Positions 50,521-58,853 of a stretch of DNA of 64,000 bases are shown here, in pieces; within the stretch, counting starts at the first letter, position 1; each line of letters starts with the position of its first letter. Below the pieces are notes generated by a model. It saw nothing but the letters and a program-made list of their open reading frames with translations. It was not told where the DNA came from and did not search any database. Origin of the DNA: Promicromonospora sp042731755 (GTDB lineage: Bacteria; Actinomycetota; Actinomycetes; Actinomycetales; Cellulomonadaceae). A program made the translations under genes and the position numbers. The stretch is taken from positions 1 through 64,000 of the forward strand of contig NZ_JBHWLR010000010.1 in the NCBI RefSeq assembly GCF_042731755.1, in the 5' to 3' direction.

Positions 50521-51132
50521 TCAGGCGATCCAGCCGCGCTCCCGAGCCACCGTCACGGCCGCCGTCCGATCCGCGACGCCCAGCTTGGCGAACGCGCGGA
50601 GCAGGTGCGTCTTGACCGTGGCCTCGGTGATGGACAGCTCGCGCCCGACCTCCGAGTTCGACCGCCCACGGGCCACCAGCCCCAGCACCTCGGTCTCCCG
50701 CGCCGAGGGCCGTTCGGCGGCCGTGCGGACCGAGCTGACCAGGCGCGTCGCCACGCTCGGCGCCAGCACCGTCTCGCCGCGGGCCGCTGCGCGCACGCCC
50801 GCGACGAGCACCGCGCGGGGCGTGTCCTTGAGCAGGTAGCCGGTCGCCCCGGCCTCGACGGCCCGCAGGATGTCGGCGTCGGTGTCGTACGTCGTCAGCA
50901 CTACCACGCGCGGGCCCGTGCCGACGATCCCGGCGGTCGCCGCGACGCCGTCGAGCACGGGCATCCGCAGGTCCATGAGCACCACGTCGGGCCGGAGCTC
51001 GGCGGCCAGCGCCACCGCCTCCTGCCCGTCGGCGGCCTCGCCCACGACCTCGAGGTCGTCCTCCACCGTCAGCATGCCCGCCAGGCCCGACCGCACCACC
51101 GGATGGTCGTCCACCACCAGCACCCGGATCAT
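50521..51132 (-). CDS. NarL/LuxR-type response regulator
   Basis: A 203-residue regulator. The receiver domain shows VLVVDDHPVVR and the phosphorylated Asp in VLMDLRMPVLDG; the C-terminal LuxR HTH is SAREtEVLGLVARGRSNSEV followed by ELSITEATVKTHLLRAFAKL. It is last in the operon; the histidine kinase stop overlaps its start (ATGA). It probably activates the linked ABC exporter genes. Confidence 0.94.
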   Translation of the reverse strand: MIRVLVVDDHPVVRSGLAGMLTVEDDLEVVGEAADGQEAVALAAELRPDVVLMDLRMPVLDGVAATAGIVGTGPRVVVLTTYDTDADILRAVEAGATGYLLKDTPRAVLVAGVRAAARGETVLAPSVATRLVSSVRTAAERPSARETEVLGLVARGRSNSEVGRELSITEATVKTHLLRAFAKLGVADRTAAVTVARERGWIA

Positions 51133-52526
51133 CCCGCCACCCCCTGTGTCCCGTCGCGGGCGGGCTCCATGGCCCTGGTCCCGTCGCCCGATCCCGCCTT
51201 GCCGTCCGATCCTGTCCTCCCGGGCGATCCCGCCTCGCTTCCCTGGGCGGGGTCGGCCGCGTCCTCGACCGGCACCCGGACGCGCAGCGTCGTGCCGGCG
51301 CCGGCGTCGGACCTCACCGACAGCGTGCCGCCCGCCGACCGCACCCGGTCGCGCATCCCGGCCAGCCCGAACCCGTCGGAGACGTCCGGCCCGAAGCCCC
51401 GCCCGTCGTCGGCGACGGTGAGGATCACCGCGCCCTCTGCCCGCGCCAGGCGCACGGCGACGGTCATGGCCCGCGCGTGCCGCCGCACGTTCGTCAGCGC
51501 CTCCTGCGCGGCCCGCAGCAGCACCACCTCGGTGGCCGGCGGGAGCGGCCCGACGCCGTCGGCCTCGAAGCTCACCACCTGCTCCGTCTCCAGGGCGTAC
51601 CGCTCCGTGAGCCTCCTCAGCGCCTGCGGGAGCGAGGCGTCCTGCAGCGCCACGGGCGCGAAGGCGGCCACCAGGGCACGCGCCTCGGCCAGGTTGTCGC
51701 GGGCCGTGTCCTCGACGAGGTGCAGCCGCTCGCGCACGGCGGCGTCGTCCCCGACGTCGAGAGCTGCCGTCGCGGCCTGCGCCTGCATGACCACGCTCGT
51801 GAAGCCCTGCGCGAGGGTGTCGTGGATCTCCCGGGCGAGCCGCTCGCGCTCGGCCACGACGCCCGCCTCATGGTTGGTCCGCGCGAGCTCCGCCTGCGCC
51901 GCGCGCAGCTCGTCGAGCAGGCGGGCATGCTCCTCGGCGCGCCGCATCGCGAGATGGAACCAGAGCCCGAGGGCGACCGCGAACAGGAGCGTCACGAACA
52001 TCTGCGGCACCACGCTGAGCACCACGGCGGCGTCGAAGCCGTATGCGGCGACGATGCCGACCGTCACCGAGACGGCGAGCACGACGCAGCCGATCACGCC
52101 CTGCCGGATCGTCTCGAGCAGCATCCACACCTGCGCGAACGCGATGAACATCAGGAACGTCGCGATGCCCGCCTGCGACACCGCCACCCCGGTACCCAGC
52201 ACCAGCACCACCAGGTAGGCGATCGCGAGCCTCCACTCCCTGGTCCGCGCCGCCCGCGCACCCCACAGCAGGTACGCGACCACGATCGCGGCCAGCGCGG
52301 CGAGCGCGACCACGAGCGACACATCGCGCGTGCCCTCCAGCACGAGGGCGGCGGCGGTCAGCGCGACGATCACGCCGAACGCCGCGTCCCACCACCGCAC
52401 CTGCTGCTCCCACCCGGCGTACAGCAGGTTCACGGAGGGCCCGTCCGCCGCAGCCTCGCCCGCCGAGCTGCCACCGGCCGCCTCGCCCGCGGGGATGCCG
52501 GCAGCCGCAGTTCCGTCAGCCGTCAT
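51129..52526 (-). CDS. Sensor histidine kinase (NarL partner, DesK/LiaS-like HisKA_3)
   Basis: A 465-residue kinase. The N-terminal half has five to six membrane helices with little extracellular sequence, suggesting sensing in the membrane. The phosphorylated His is in REIHDTLAQGFTSVVMQAQ and the ATPase N-box and G-box are EALTNVRRHA and VADDGRGFGPDVSDGFGLAG. It overlaps the response regulator by four bases and the ABC permease by eleven, forming an ABC-permease-kinase-regulator operon typical of envelope-stress or drug-response systems. Confidence 0.94.
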   Translation of the reverse strand: MTADGTAAAGIPAGEAAGGSSAGEAAADGPSVNLLYAGWEQQVRWWDAAFGVIVALTAAALVLEGTRDVSLVVALAALAAIVVAYLLWGARAARTREWRLAIAYLVVLVLGTGVAVSQAGIATFLMFIAFAQVWMLLETIRQGVIGCVVLAVSVTVGIVAAYGFDAAVVLSVVPQMFVTLLFAVALGLWFHLAMRRAEEHARLLDELRAAQAELARTNHEAGVVAERERLAREIHDTLAQGFTSVVMQAQAATAALDVGDDAAVRERLHLVEDTARDNLAEARALVAAFAPVALQDASLPQALRRLTERYALETEQVVSFEADGVGPLPPATEVVLLRAAQEALTNVRRHARAMTVAVRLARAEGAVILTVADDGRGFGPDVSDGFGLAGMRDRVRSAGGTLSVRSDAGAGTTLRVRVPVEDAADPAQGSEAGSPGRTGSDGKAGSGDGTRAMEPARDGTQGVAG

Positions 52527-53385
52527 CGTGCCGTCGCCACCGGAACGTCCGGGTGCCGACCACGAGCGCTACCACCAGCCATGCCGCCAGTACAGCAGCC
52601 GTCGCGCCGTGCTGCCAGGAGCCGGCCGGCTCCGCCGCCGCGAACGCCTCCGGGAGGAACACCGACCGCATGCCCTGCGCGATCCACTTCAGCGGGAAGA
52701 TCGACGACAGGTCGAGCATCCACCCCGGGAGCTGGGTCACCGGGAAGAACACCCCGGAGGTGAACTGCAGCACCAGCAGCGGCGTGACCACCACGGCGCT
52801 CGCGGACCGGCCGGACCGGGGCACCGACGAGTACGCGACGCCGCACACCGCCCCCGCCGCCGTCCCGAGCACGAACACCCACGCGAACGTGACCCAGTGC
52901 TCCACGTCGTCGGGCAGGGGCACGTCGAAGGCGAGTGCCGCGACCGCGAGCAGCAGCGCGGTCTGCGCGAGCACGGTGACCAGCGACAGGAACACCTTGC
53001 CCAGGAAGTACGACGTCGCGGGCAGGGGCGTGGCGCGCAGCCGCTTCAGCGTCCCGTCGTCGCGCTCGACGGCGATCGACATGGCGAGCGTCTGGTACGT
53101 CGAGAGCATGACGCCGGTCGCGATCATCCCGGGCAGGAAGTACTGCGCGAAGCTCACGCTGACGCCGTTCGACACAGCCGGGTCGTCGTCACCGAAGACC
53201 GTGGAGAAGATCGCGAGCATGATGATCGGGTAGGCGAAGCCGAACACCATCGAGTCGCGCTCGCGGACGAACTGCAGCAGCTCCACGCCGCCGCGCACCA
53301 GGCCGAGCCGGAGCGTGCCGGGCAGCCTCCGCGCCGCGCCCGCCGCGGTCCGGCTCGTCGTGCTCGTCGCAGCAGTCGTGCTCAT
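52516..53385 (-). CDS. ABC-2 type transporter permease
   Basis: A 289-residue permease with about six membrane helices, and the ABC-2 features near FVRERDSMVFGFAYPIIM and FTSGVFFPVTQLPGWMLDL. ATG at 53385 overlaps the ATPase stop by one base (TGATG). Together with the upstream ATPase it forms an exporter for drugs or lipids under the linked two-component system. Confidence 0.9.
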   Translation of the reverse strand: MSTTAATSTTSRTAAGAARRLPGTLRLGLVRGGVELLQFVRERDSMVFGFAYPIIMLAIFSTVFGDDDPAVSNGVSVSFAQYFLPGMIATGVMLSTYQTLAMSIAVERDDGTLKRLRATPLPATSYFLGKVFLSLVTVLAQTALLLAVAALAFDVPLPDDVEHWVTFAWVFVLGTAAGAVCGVAYSSVPRSGRSASAVVVTPLLVLQFTSGVFFPVTQLPGWMLDLSSIFPLKWIAQGMRSVFLPEAFAAAEPAGSWQHGATAAVLAAWLVVALVVGTRTFRWRRHDDG

Positions 53386-54281
53386 CACGCCGCCTCCTCG
53401 GTGTCGGTCGGGATCTCGCCGATCAGGGACAGGTAGACGTCCTCGAGCGTCGGGCGCGTCACGGACAGACCGGGTACCTCGCCGCCGGGTCCGGCCGCCG
53501 CGATCAGCCGGGCGACGGCGGCGGTCGGCCGGTCCGTGCGCTCGGTGCGGCGCACCCCGCCGTCGTCCCAGGCGACGACCGGCGTCCGGGCCCCGGGCCC
53601 GCCCAGGGAGTCGGGCGTGCCCTCGGCCACCACGACGCCGTCGCGCACGACGAGGACCCGGTCGGCAAGCTGCGCTGCCTCGTCCAGGTAGTGGGTGGTC
53701 AGGAGGATCGTGGTGCCGTCGTCGCGCAGCCCGGTCACCAGGTCCCAGAAGGAGCGGCGCGCCTCGGGGTCGAACCCGGTGGTGGGCTCGTCCAGGAAGA
53801 GCAGCTCGGGCCGGCCGACGATCCCGAGGGCCACGTCGAGCCGCCGCCGCTGCCCACCCGAGAGCCCGCGCGTCCGGGCCTTCGCCTTCTCCGCGAGCCC
53901 GACCGCGGCGATCACCTCCGCCGGGTCGCGCGAGTCCGGGTAGGCGGCTGCCGTGGAGCGCACCTTCTCCAGGACCGTGAGCTCGCTCAGGTCCCGGGAG
54001 TCCTGCATGACCACGCCGATCCGTGCGCGCCACGCGCGCCCGGCCTCCTTGGGGTCCTCGCCGAGCACGGTGACGTCGCCGTCGTCCCGGTCGCGGAAGC
54101 CTTCAAGGATCTCGACGGTGGTGGTCTTGCCCGCGCCGTTGGGGCCGAGCACCGCCACGATCTCGCCGTGGGCGACGTCGAGGTCCAGGCCGGCGACGGC
54201 GTCCTTGAACCCGGTACGGGCGTTGCCGTACCGCTTGCGGAGGCCGCGTACCCGAACGGCCGAAGAGCCGGATGTCTGCAT
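53385..54281 (-). CDS. ABC transporter ATP-binding protein (DrrA-like)
   Basis: A 298-residue ATPase. Walker A is LGPNGAGKTTTVEIL, the signature is GLSGGQRRRLDVAL, Walker B is LLFLDEPTTGFD, and the H-loop is TTHYLDEA. The extra C-terminal ~80 residues resemble the DrrA-type tail. It begins the ATPase-permease-kinase-regulator operon. Confidence 0.93.
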   Translation of the reverse strand: MQTSGSSAVRVRGLRKRYGNARTGFKDAVAGLDLDVAHGEIVAVLGPNGAGKTTTVEILEGFRDRDDGDVTVLGEDPKEAGRAWRARIGVVMQDSRDLSELTVLEKVRSTAAAYPDSRDPAEVIAAVGLAEKAKARTRGLSGGQRRRLDVALGIVGRPELLFLDEPTTGFDPEARRSFWDLVTGLRDDGTTILLTTHYLDEAAQLADRVLVVRDGVVVAEGTPDSLGGPGARTPVVAWDDGGVRRTERTDRPTAAVARLIAAAGPGGEVPGLSVTRPTLEDVYLSLIGEIPTDTEEAA

Positions 54282-54510
54282 GGTTCGAGCATGCTCCGTG
54301 GGAGCCTCGTGGCGGGACGCCCGTTCGGCTGCACCTCATGTCCGTCGTCCGGTGGACAAGGGACCTTCCGCGACCTGCAAGGGCCTGTCCGGAACGAGTT
54401 CGACCTACGGCCCCGGGTACCGTACAGTTGTGCCTCGGTGATCGATGCTCACCTGATGCCGTGCGCCTCTCCAGGGCTCGTGGTATGGCAAGATCAGGCA
54501 TCGAACACAA

Positions 54511-54586
54511 AGGGTAGTGGCGCAATTGGTAGCGCAGCGGTCTCCAAAACCGCAGGTTGCAGGTTCGAGTCCTGTCTACCCTGCCA
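54511..54586 (+). tRNA. tRNA-Trp (CCA)
   Basis: The acceptor AGGGTAG pairs with CTACCCT; anticodon CCA in the loop between CGGT and ACCG arms; T-loop AGGTTCGAGTCCT; encoded CCA at 54584-54586. It sits directly before secE, as in other actinobacteria. Confidence 0.96.
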
Positions 54587-54687
54587 GCGTGAACCCCAGC
54601 GGGGCCGCGCGCAGCGGGCCCACGTGAGTGGACCTGGAACGGCAGTCCGCGCCGCCCGGCGCGCCGGGCCACAGGAGTGGGGTAGCA

Positions 54688-54933
54688 GTGAGCGACACCG
54701 AGGTGATCCAGAGCGCTGCGGAGCGTCCGAGCAAGGGCGGCGGCAACATCTTCGCCCGAATCGCGCTCTTCGTGCGCCAGGTGGTGGCCGAGCTCAAGAA
54801 GGTCGTCTCGCCGACGCGCTCCGAGCTCTTCACCTACACGACCGTCGTGCTCGTCTTCCTGGTCGTCGTCATGATCTTCGTGGTGGCCCTGGACTACGCC
54901 TTCGGCATGCTCGCGGGCTGGGTCTTCGGCTGA
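54688..54933 (+). CDS. secE: Preprotein translocase subunit SecE
   Basis: An 81-residue protein with the SecE pattern (FVRQVVAELKKVVSPTRSEL) followed by one membrane helix (TTVVLVFLVVVMIFVVAL). It stabilises the SecYEG channel. GTG at 54688 has AGGAG ten bases upstream. Longer in-frame starts reach back towards tRNA-Trp and are unlikely. Confidence 0.95.
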   Translation: MSDTEVIQSAAERPSKGGGNIFARIALFVRQVVAELKKVVSPTRSELFTYTTVVLVFLVVVMIFVVALDYAFGMLAGWVFG

Positions 54934-55180
54934 TCCTCCCTCGCGGATCCGGCGGCTGACGCCGCCGTCGACCGGTCCCGGAGACGGGCCCGTGTCGGTC
55001 CGGGTGCGCCGGACGAGCTCATGGGGCACGCTGCGCAGTACTTCGCTGTGACGGTTCTCGCCCGTCGCTGATTGTCCCTTCGGGGTACTTTCGCGCGACA
55101 ATGGCCGGACACAGCTCGTAGAAGTACGCACACCCGTGCCGGGCGCAGCCCCGGCGCACGAAGAGAAAGCAGGTTCGTTC

Positions 55181-55999
55181 GTGTCCCAGGACTCTCTGGA
55201 CCAGACGGAGAACGTCTCGCCGGCCGACGGCGACGAGACGGCCGTCGACGCGCCCCTGGACGCCGAGAACGCTGACGTGCCTGCGGACGCCGAGACCCCG
55301 GCCGAGACCGACGTCGAGCCCGAGGACGAGGGCGACGCCGACGACGAGCGCCCCGCTGACGCCGACGGCGACGTCATCGTGGACGAGGTCGAGGAGTTCA
55401 AGCGAACTCTCCGCAGCCAGCTGGGCGACTGGTACGTCATCCACTCGTACGCCGGGTACGAGAAGCGCGTGAAGACCAACCTCGAGAACCGCATCCAGAG
55501 CCTGAACATGGAGGACTACATCTTCCAGGTCGAGGTTCCGATGGAAGAGGTCGCCGAGATCAAGAACGCGCAGAAGAAGATCGTGAGCCGGGTCCGCATC
55601 CCGGGCTACGTCCTCGTGCGCATGGACCTGACCGACGAGTCGTGGGGCGCCGTCCGGCACACGCCGGGTGTCACGGGCTTCGTCGGGCACACGCACCAGC
55701 CGGTGCCGCTGAGCTTCGACGAGATCTACTCGATGCTCGCGCCGTCGATGCTGCCGCAGCCCGCCCAGGTCGGCCAGCAGGCCGCCGGCGGGGGCACGAT
55801 GACCAGCAGCGGCAAGGCGCCGGTCCACGTGGACTTCGAGGTCGGCGAGTCGGTGACCGTGACCGACGGGCCGTTCGACACGCTGCCCGCCTCGATCTCC
55901 GAGATCAACGTCGAGGCCCAGAAGCTCAAGGTCCTCGTCTCCATCTTCGGCCGGGAGACCCCGGTCGAGCTGGGGTTCAACCAGGTCGCCAAGATCTGA
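55181..55999 (+). CDS. nusG: Transcription termination/antitermination factor NusG
   Basis: A 272-residue NusG with an acidic N-terminal extension (~80 residues, common in actinobacteria). The NGN domain starts at DWYVIHSYAGYEKRVKTNL and the C-terminal KOW domain at GESVTVTDGPF. It binds RNA polymerase and couples transcription to Rho or ribosomes. GTG at 55181 is chosen over an upstream start by context. The 247-base leader contains an inverted repeat, ATTGTC...GACAAT (55071-55102). Confidence 0.94.
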   Translation: MSQDSLDQTENVSPADGDETAVDAPLDAENADVPADAETPAETDVEPEDEGDADDERPADADGDVIVDEVEEFKRTLRSQLGDWYVIHSYAGYEKRVKTNLENRIQSLNMEDYIFQVEVPMEEVAEIKNAQKKIVSRVRIPGYVLVRMDLTDESWGAVRHTPGVTGFVGHTHQPVPLSFDEIYSMLAPSMLPQPAQVGQQAAGGGTMTSSGKAPVHVDFEVGESVTVTDGPFDTLPASISEINVEAQKLKVLVSIFGRETPVELGFNQVAKI

Positions 56000-56073
56000 T
56001 TCGTCCGTACCCCAGCATTGCAACCGGGTCATCGCCCACGGCGTAGGCCCATCCAACAGAAGGTAGTGAACGC

Positions 56074-56505
56074 ATGCCCCCGAAGAAGAAGGTCTCCGGC
56101 CTCATCAAGCTGCAGATCCAGGCCGGCGCCGCGACGCCGGCTCCGCCGATCGGCCCCGCGCTGGGTCAGCACGGCGTGAACATCATGGAGTTCTGCAAGG
56201 CGTACAACGCGGCGACCGAGTCGCAGCGTGGCAACGTCATCCCGGTCGAGATCACCGTGTACGAGGACCGCTCGTTCACCTTCATCACCAAGACCCCGCC
56301 GGCCGCCGAGCTCATCAAGAAGGCCGCCGGTGTGGCCAAGGGCTCCGCGACGCCGCACACGGTCAAGGTCGCCTCGATCACCAAGGACCAGGTCCGCGAG
56401 ATCGCCACGACCAAGCTGCCCGACCTGAACGCGAACGACCTCGACGCCGCTTCGCTGATCATCGCGGGCACCGCCCGCTCCATGGGCATCACCGTCTCGG
56501 AGTGA
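56074..56505 (+). CDS. rplK: 50S ribosomal protein L11
   Basis: A 143-residue L11 with MPPKKKVSGLIKLQIQAGAA, the PPIGPALGQHGVNIMEFCK motif and the C-terminal RNA-binding region ending GTARSMGITVSE. It forms the GTPase-associated centre and is needed for (p)ppGpp response by RelA-type enzymes. It follows nusG by 74 bases and precedes rplA. Confidence 0.97.
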   Translation: MPPKKKVSGLIKLQIQAGAATPAPPIGPALGQHGVNIMEFCKAYNAATESQRGNVIPVEITVYEDRSFTFITKTPPAAELIKKAAGVAKGSATPHTVKVASITKDQVREIATTKLPDLNANDLDAASLIIAGTARSMGITVSE

Positions 56506-56585
56506 TCCCCCCGGGGCCTCGGCCCCGGACGAACCACCACCAGTGGCAGGGCCATACGGTCCGCTACGACCACAAGGAGAGAAAC

Positions 56586-57302
56586 ATGGCAAAGCGCAGC
56601 AAGGCGTACCTCGCCGCCGCGGAGAAGATCGACAGCGAGACGCTGTACGCGCCGCTGGACGCGATCCGTCTGGCCAAGGAGACCGCCACGGTCAAGTACG
56701 ACGCCACCGTCGAGGTCGCGTTCCGGCTGAGCGTGGACCCGCGCAAGGCGGACCAGATGGTCCGCGGCACGGTCAACCTGCCGAACGGCACGGGCAAGAC
56801 CGCCAAGGTCATCGTGTTCGCCAACGCCGCCAAGGCGGAGGAGGCCCGTGCGGCCGGTGCCGACGAGGTCGGTGGCGACGAGCTGATCGAGAAGGTGGCC
56901 GCCGGCTACACCGACTTCGACGCGGCCGTCGCCACGCCGGACCTGATGGGCAAGGTCGGTCGCCTCGGTAAGGTGCTCGGTCCCCGCGGCCTCATGCCGA
57001 ACCCGAAGACCGGCACCGTGACCATGGACGTCACCAAGGCCGTGTCCGACATCAAGGGCGGCAAGATCGAGTTCCGCGTCGACAAGCACGCGAACCTGCA
57101 CTTCATCATCGGCAAGTCCTCCTTCTCGGAGGCTCAGCTGCTGGAGAACTACGTCGCCGCGCTCGACGAGGTCCTGCGCCTCAAGCCGTCGTCCTCGAAG
57201 GGTCGCTACATCAGCAAGGCGACCATGACCACGACGATGGGCCCCGGCATCCCGCTGGACCAGAGCAAGACCACCAAGCTCCTGGAGGAGCTCCCGGCCT
57301 GA
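56586..57302 (+). CDS. rplA: 50S ribosomal protein L1
   Basis: A 238-residue L1 with the family signatures VEVAFRLSVDPRKADQMVRG and GPRGLMPNPKTGTV. L1 binds 23S rRNA in the stalk and often represses its own operon by binding mRNA. ATG at 56586 follows AAGGAGAGAAAC. It ends the secE-nusG-rplK-rplA unit at an intrinsic terminator. Confidence 0.97.
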   Translation: MAKRSKAYLAAAEKIDSETLYAPLDAIRLAKETATVKYDATVEVAFRLSVDPRKADQMVRGTVNLPNGTGKTAKVIVFANAAKAEEARAAGADEVGGDELIEKVAAGYTDFDAAVATPDLMGKVGRLGKVLGPRGLMPNPKTGTVTMDVTKAVSDIKGGKIEFRVDKHANLHFIIGKSSFSEAQLLENYVAALDEVLRLKPSSSKGRYISKATMTTTMGPGIPLDQSKTTKLLEELPA

Positions 57303-57325
57303 GCCGAGCACTCCTGAGCGCAGGA

Positions 57326-57359
57326 AGGCCCGCACCCCACAAGGGGTGCGGGCCTTTTT
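57326..57359 (+). terminator. Intrinsic terminator of the rplK-rplA operon
   Basis: 13-bp perfect arms (57326-57338, 57343-57355) around ACAA and a T5 run: the only textbook U-tract terminator of this quality in the window. Confidence 0.92.
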
Positions 57360-57576
57360 GAATTTTCATCAGAACCATGTATCGAACGGGGTGCCCGGGC
57401 CTCTTGTCTGATGGGCGGCAGGAAGCCGACGTGAGCTGAGGAGAGGGGAGTGCCTGGTGGGCACCATTTTCCACCTCCCCGGATCCGCGAGCCCCGCCGT
57501 AGACTCGGTTGGTCCAAGTGCTCCACGTCCAGTAGGTGACGTGGAAACATCCGCCAGCAGAGAATCCCGTGGTGCA

Positions 57577-58209
57577 ATGACAGGATCAAGGGAGGCCCTG
57601 CCCGACGTCGACGGGTCCGGTCTCACGCTCGGCGATCGCGCAGCGATCGCGCTGACCGAGTACCGCGCAGGCAACCATCAGGCGCTCGGCGACCTGGTGC
57701 GCGAGGCGACGCCGTTGCTGTGGCACACGGTCCGGGCGCAGGGAGTCGACCGCGACGCCGCGGACGACGTCGTGCAGAGTACCTGGGTGGCGCTCGTGCG
57801 GCATGCCGAGACCATCGCCGAGCCGAAGGCCGTGCTGAAGTGGCTCCTGGTGACCGCGAAGCGGGCTGCCTGGGAGGCGGTGCGCAAGCACCGTGACGAC
57901 GAGAAGCGCCGTACCGAGCTGCCGGACGACAGCCCCGAGCATCCGATGGCTCTCCCCGCGAACGATCCACCACCCGACGCCGAGGTGCTGCGCGACGAGC
58001 GCGACCGCATCTTGTGGACGTCGCTCCAGAAACTGCCCGGACGCTGCCAGGAGCTGCTGCGTCTGGTCTCGCTCGCCGACCGGCCGGACTACCGGTACAT
58101 CTCGGCGGCGATCGGAATGCCGATGGGTTCCATCGGTTCGACTCGTGGCCGCTGCTTGGCGAAGCTGCGGACCATCCTCGATGAGCAAGGGGACTTCTCG
58201 TGGACCTGA
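57577..58209 (+). CDS. ECF-type sigma factor of the TPR-CHAT locus
   Basis: About 210 residues. Region 2 is visible in ALGDLVREATPLLWHTVRA, DAADDVVQSTWVALVRHAET, and region 4 in LQKLPGRCQELLRLVSLADR, YRYISAAIGMPMGSIGSTRG. ATG at 57577 is chosen although its ribosome site is weak; a longer GTG form from about 57457 is possible. A TAGACT element near 57499 may be the -10 of its promoter. It overlaps the next gene by ten bases, as a sigma factor and its regulator often do. Confidence 0.87.
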   Translation: MTGSREALPDVDGSGLTLGDRAAIALTEYRAGNHQALGDLVREATPLLWHTVRAQGVDRDAADDVVQSTWVALVRHAETIAEPKAVLKWLLVTAKRAAWEAVRKHRDDEKRRTELPDDSPEHPMALPANDPPPDAEVLRDERDRILWTSLQKLPGRCQELLRLVSLADRPDYRYISAAIGMPMGSIGSTRGRCLAKLRTILDEQGDFSWT

Positions 58210-58760
58210 CGCCGGAACCCAACATGGACGACGAGGCCGTGGGGCGCCTCTCGTTCGACCCGAAGGGCGCGCTGGACGCCGAGGACGGGGCCGTGCTGAC
58301 CCGCCTCGCCCGCGCGGTCGGCGCGGTGGACCCGGTGCCGGAGGGGCTCGTCGAGCGGTCGCTGTTCGCGATCACGCTGGCCGGCCTCGAGGCCGAGCTC
58401 ATGGAGGCCGTCTACCTCGACACGCCGCTCGCCGGTGTCCGCGGGGCCGCTCCGGCCGCCCGGGCCGACGACGCCGCACCTGCCGAGGCGAAGACCATCA
58501 CGTTCACGCACGACTCGCTGACCGTGATGATCACGCTGTCCCCGTCCGCCGGCGGACGGGTGCGGATCGACGGCTGGGCCGCCCCGGCGGCCGGCCTGAA
58601 CGTGGAGCTGCACCGGCCGGGTGTCGACGTGGTCTCCACGGCGTCCGACGAGGACGGCCGGTTCTCCTTCGACGCGGTCGAGCGTGGCCGCGCGAGCCTG
58701 GTGGTCCGCCGGACCGACGGCGGCGGCGGTGCCGTGAGCACGCCGATCATCGAGCTGTGA
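58200..58760 (+). CDS. Sigma-factor-linked protein with carboxypeptidase regulatory-like C-terminal domain
   Basis: A 186-residue protein starting at GTG with AAGGGG upstream. The N-terminal half is helical and acidic. The C-terminal ~80 residues form a beta-rich, carboxypeptidase regulatory-like/prealbumin-type module (VSTASDEDGRFSFDAVERG). No membrane helix, no zinc anti-sigma motif. Because it overlaps the sigma factor gene it is a candidate anti-sigma factor or co-regulator (inference), but no homologue is recognised. Confidence 0.6.
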   Translation: MDLTPEPNMDDEAVGRLSFDPKGALDAEDGAVLTRLARAVGAVDPVPEGLVERSLFAITLAGLEAELMEAVYLDTPLAGVRGAAPAARADDAAPAEAKTITFTHDSLTVMITLSPSAGGRVRIDGWAAPAAGLNVELHRPGVDVVSTASDEDGRFSFDAVERGRASLVVRRTDGGGGAVSTPIIEL

Positions 58761-58853
58761 ACTGCTGAACCACTGAACTACCACCGTGTGTGATCCGGCC
58801 GAGGGGCGCGGCGGGGTCTGTCGAGCAATCGTTGTCAATGGAGAGGTATTGCT

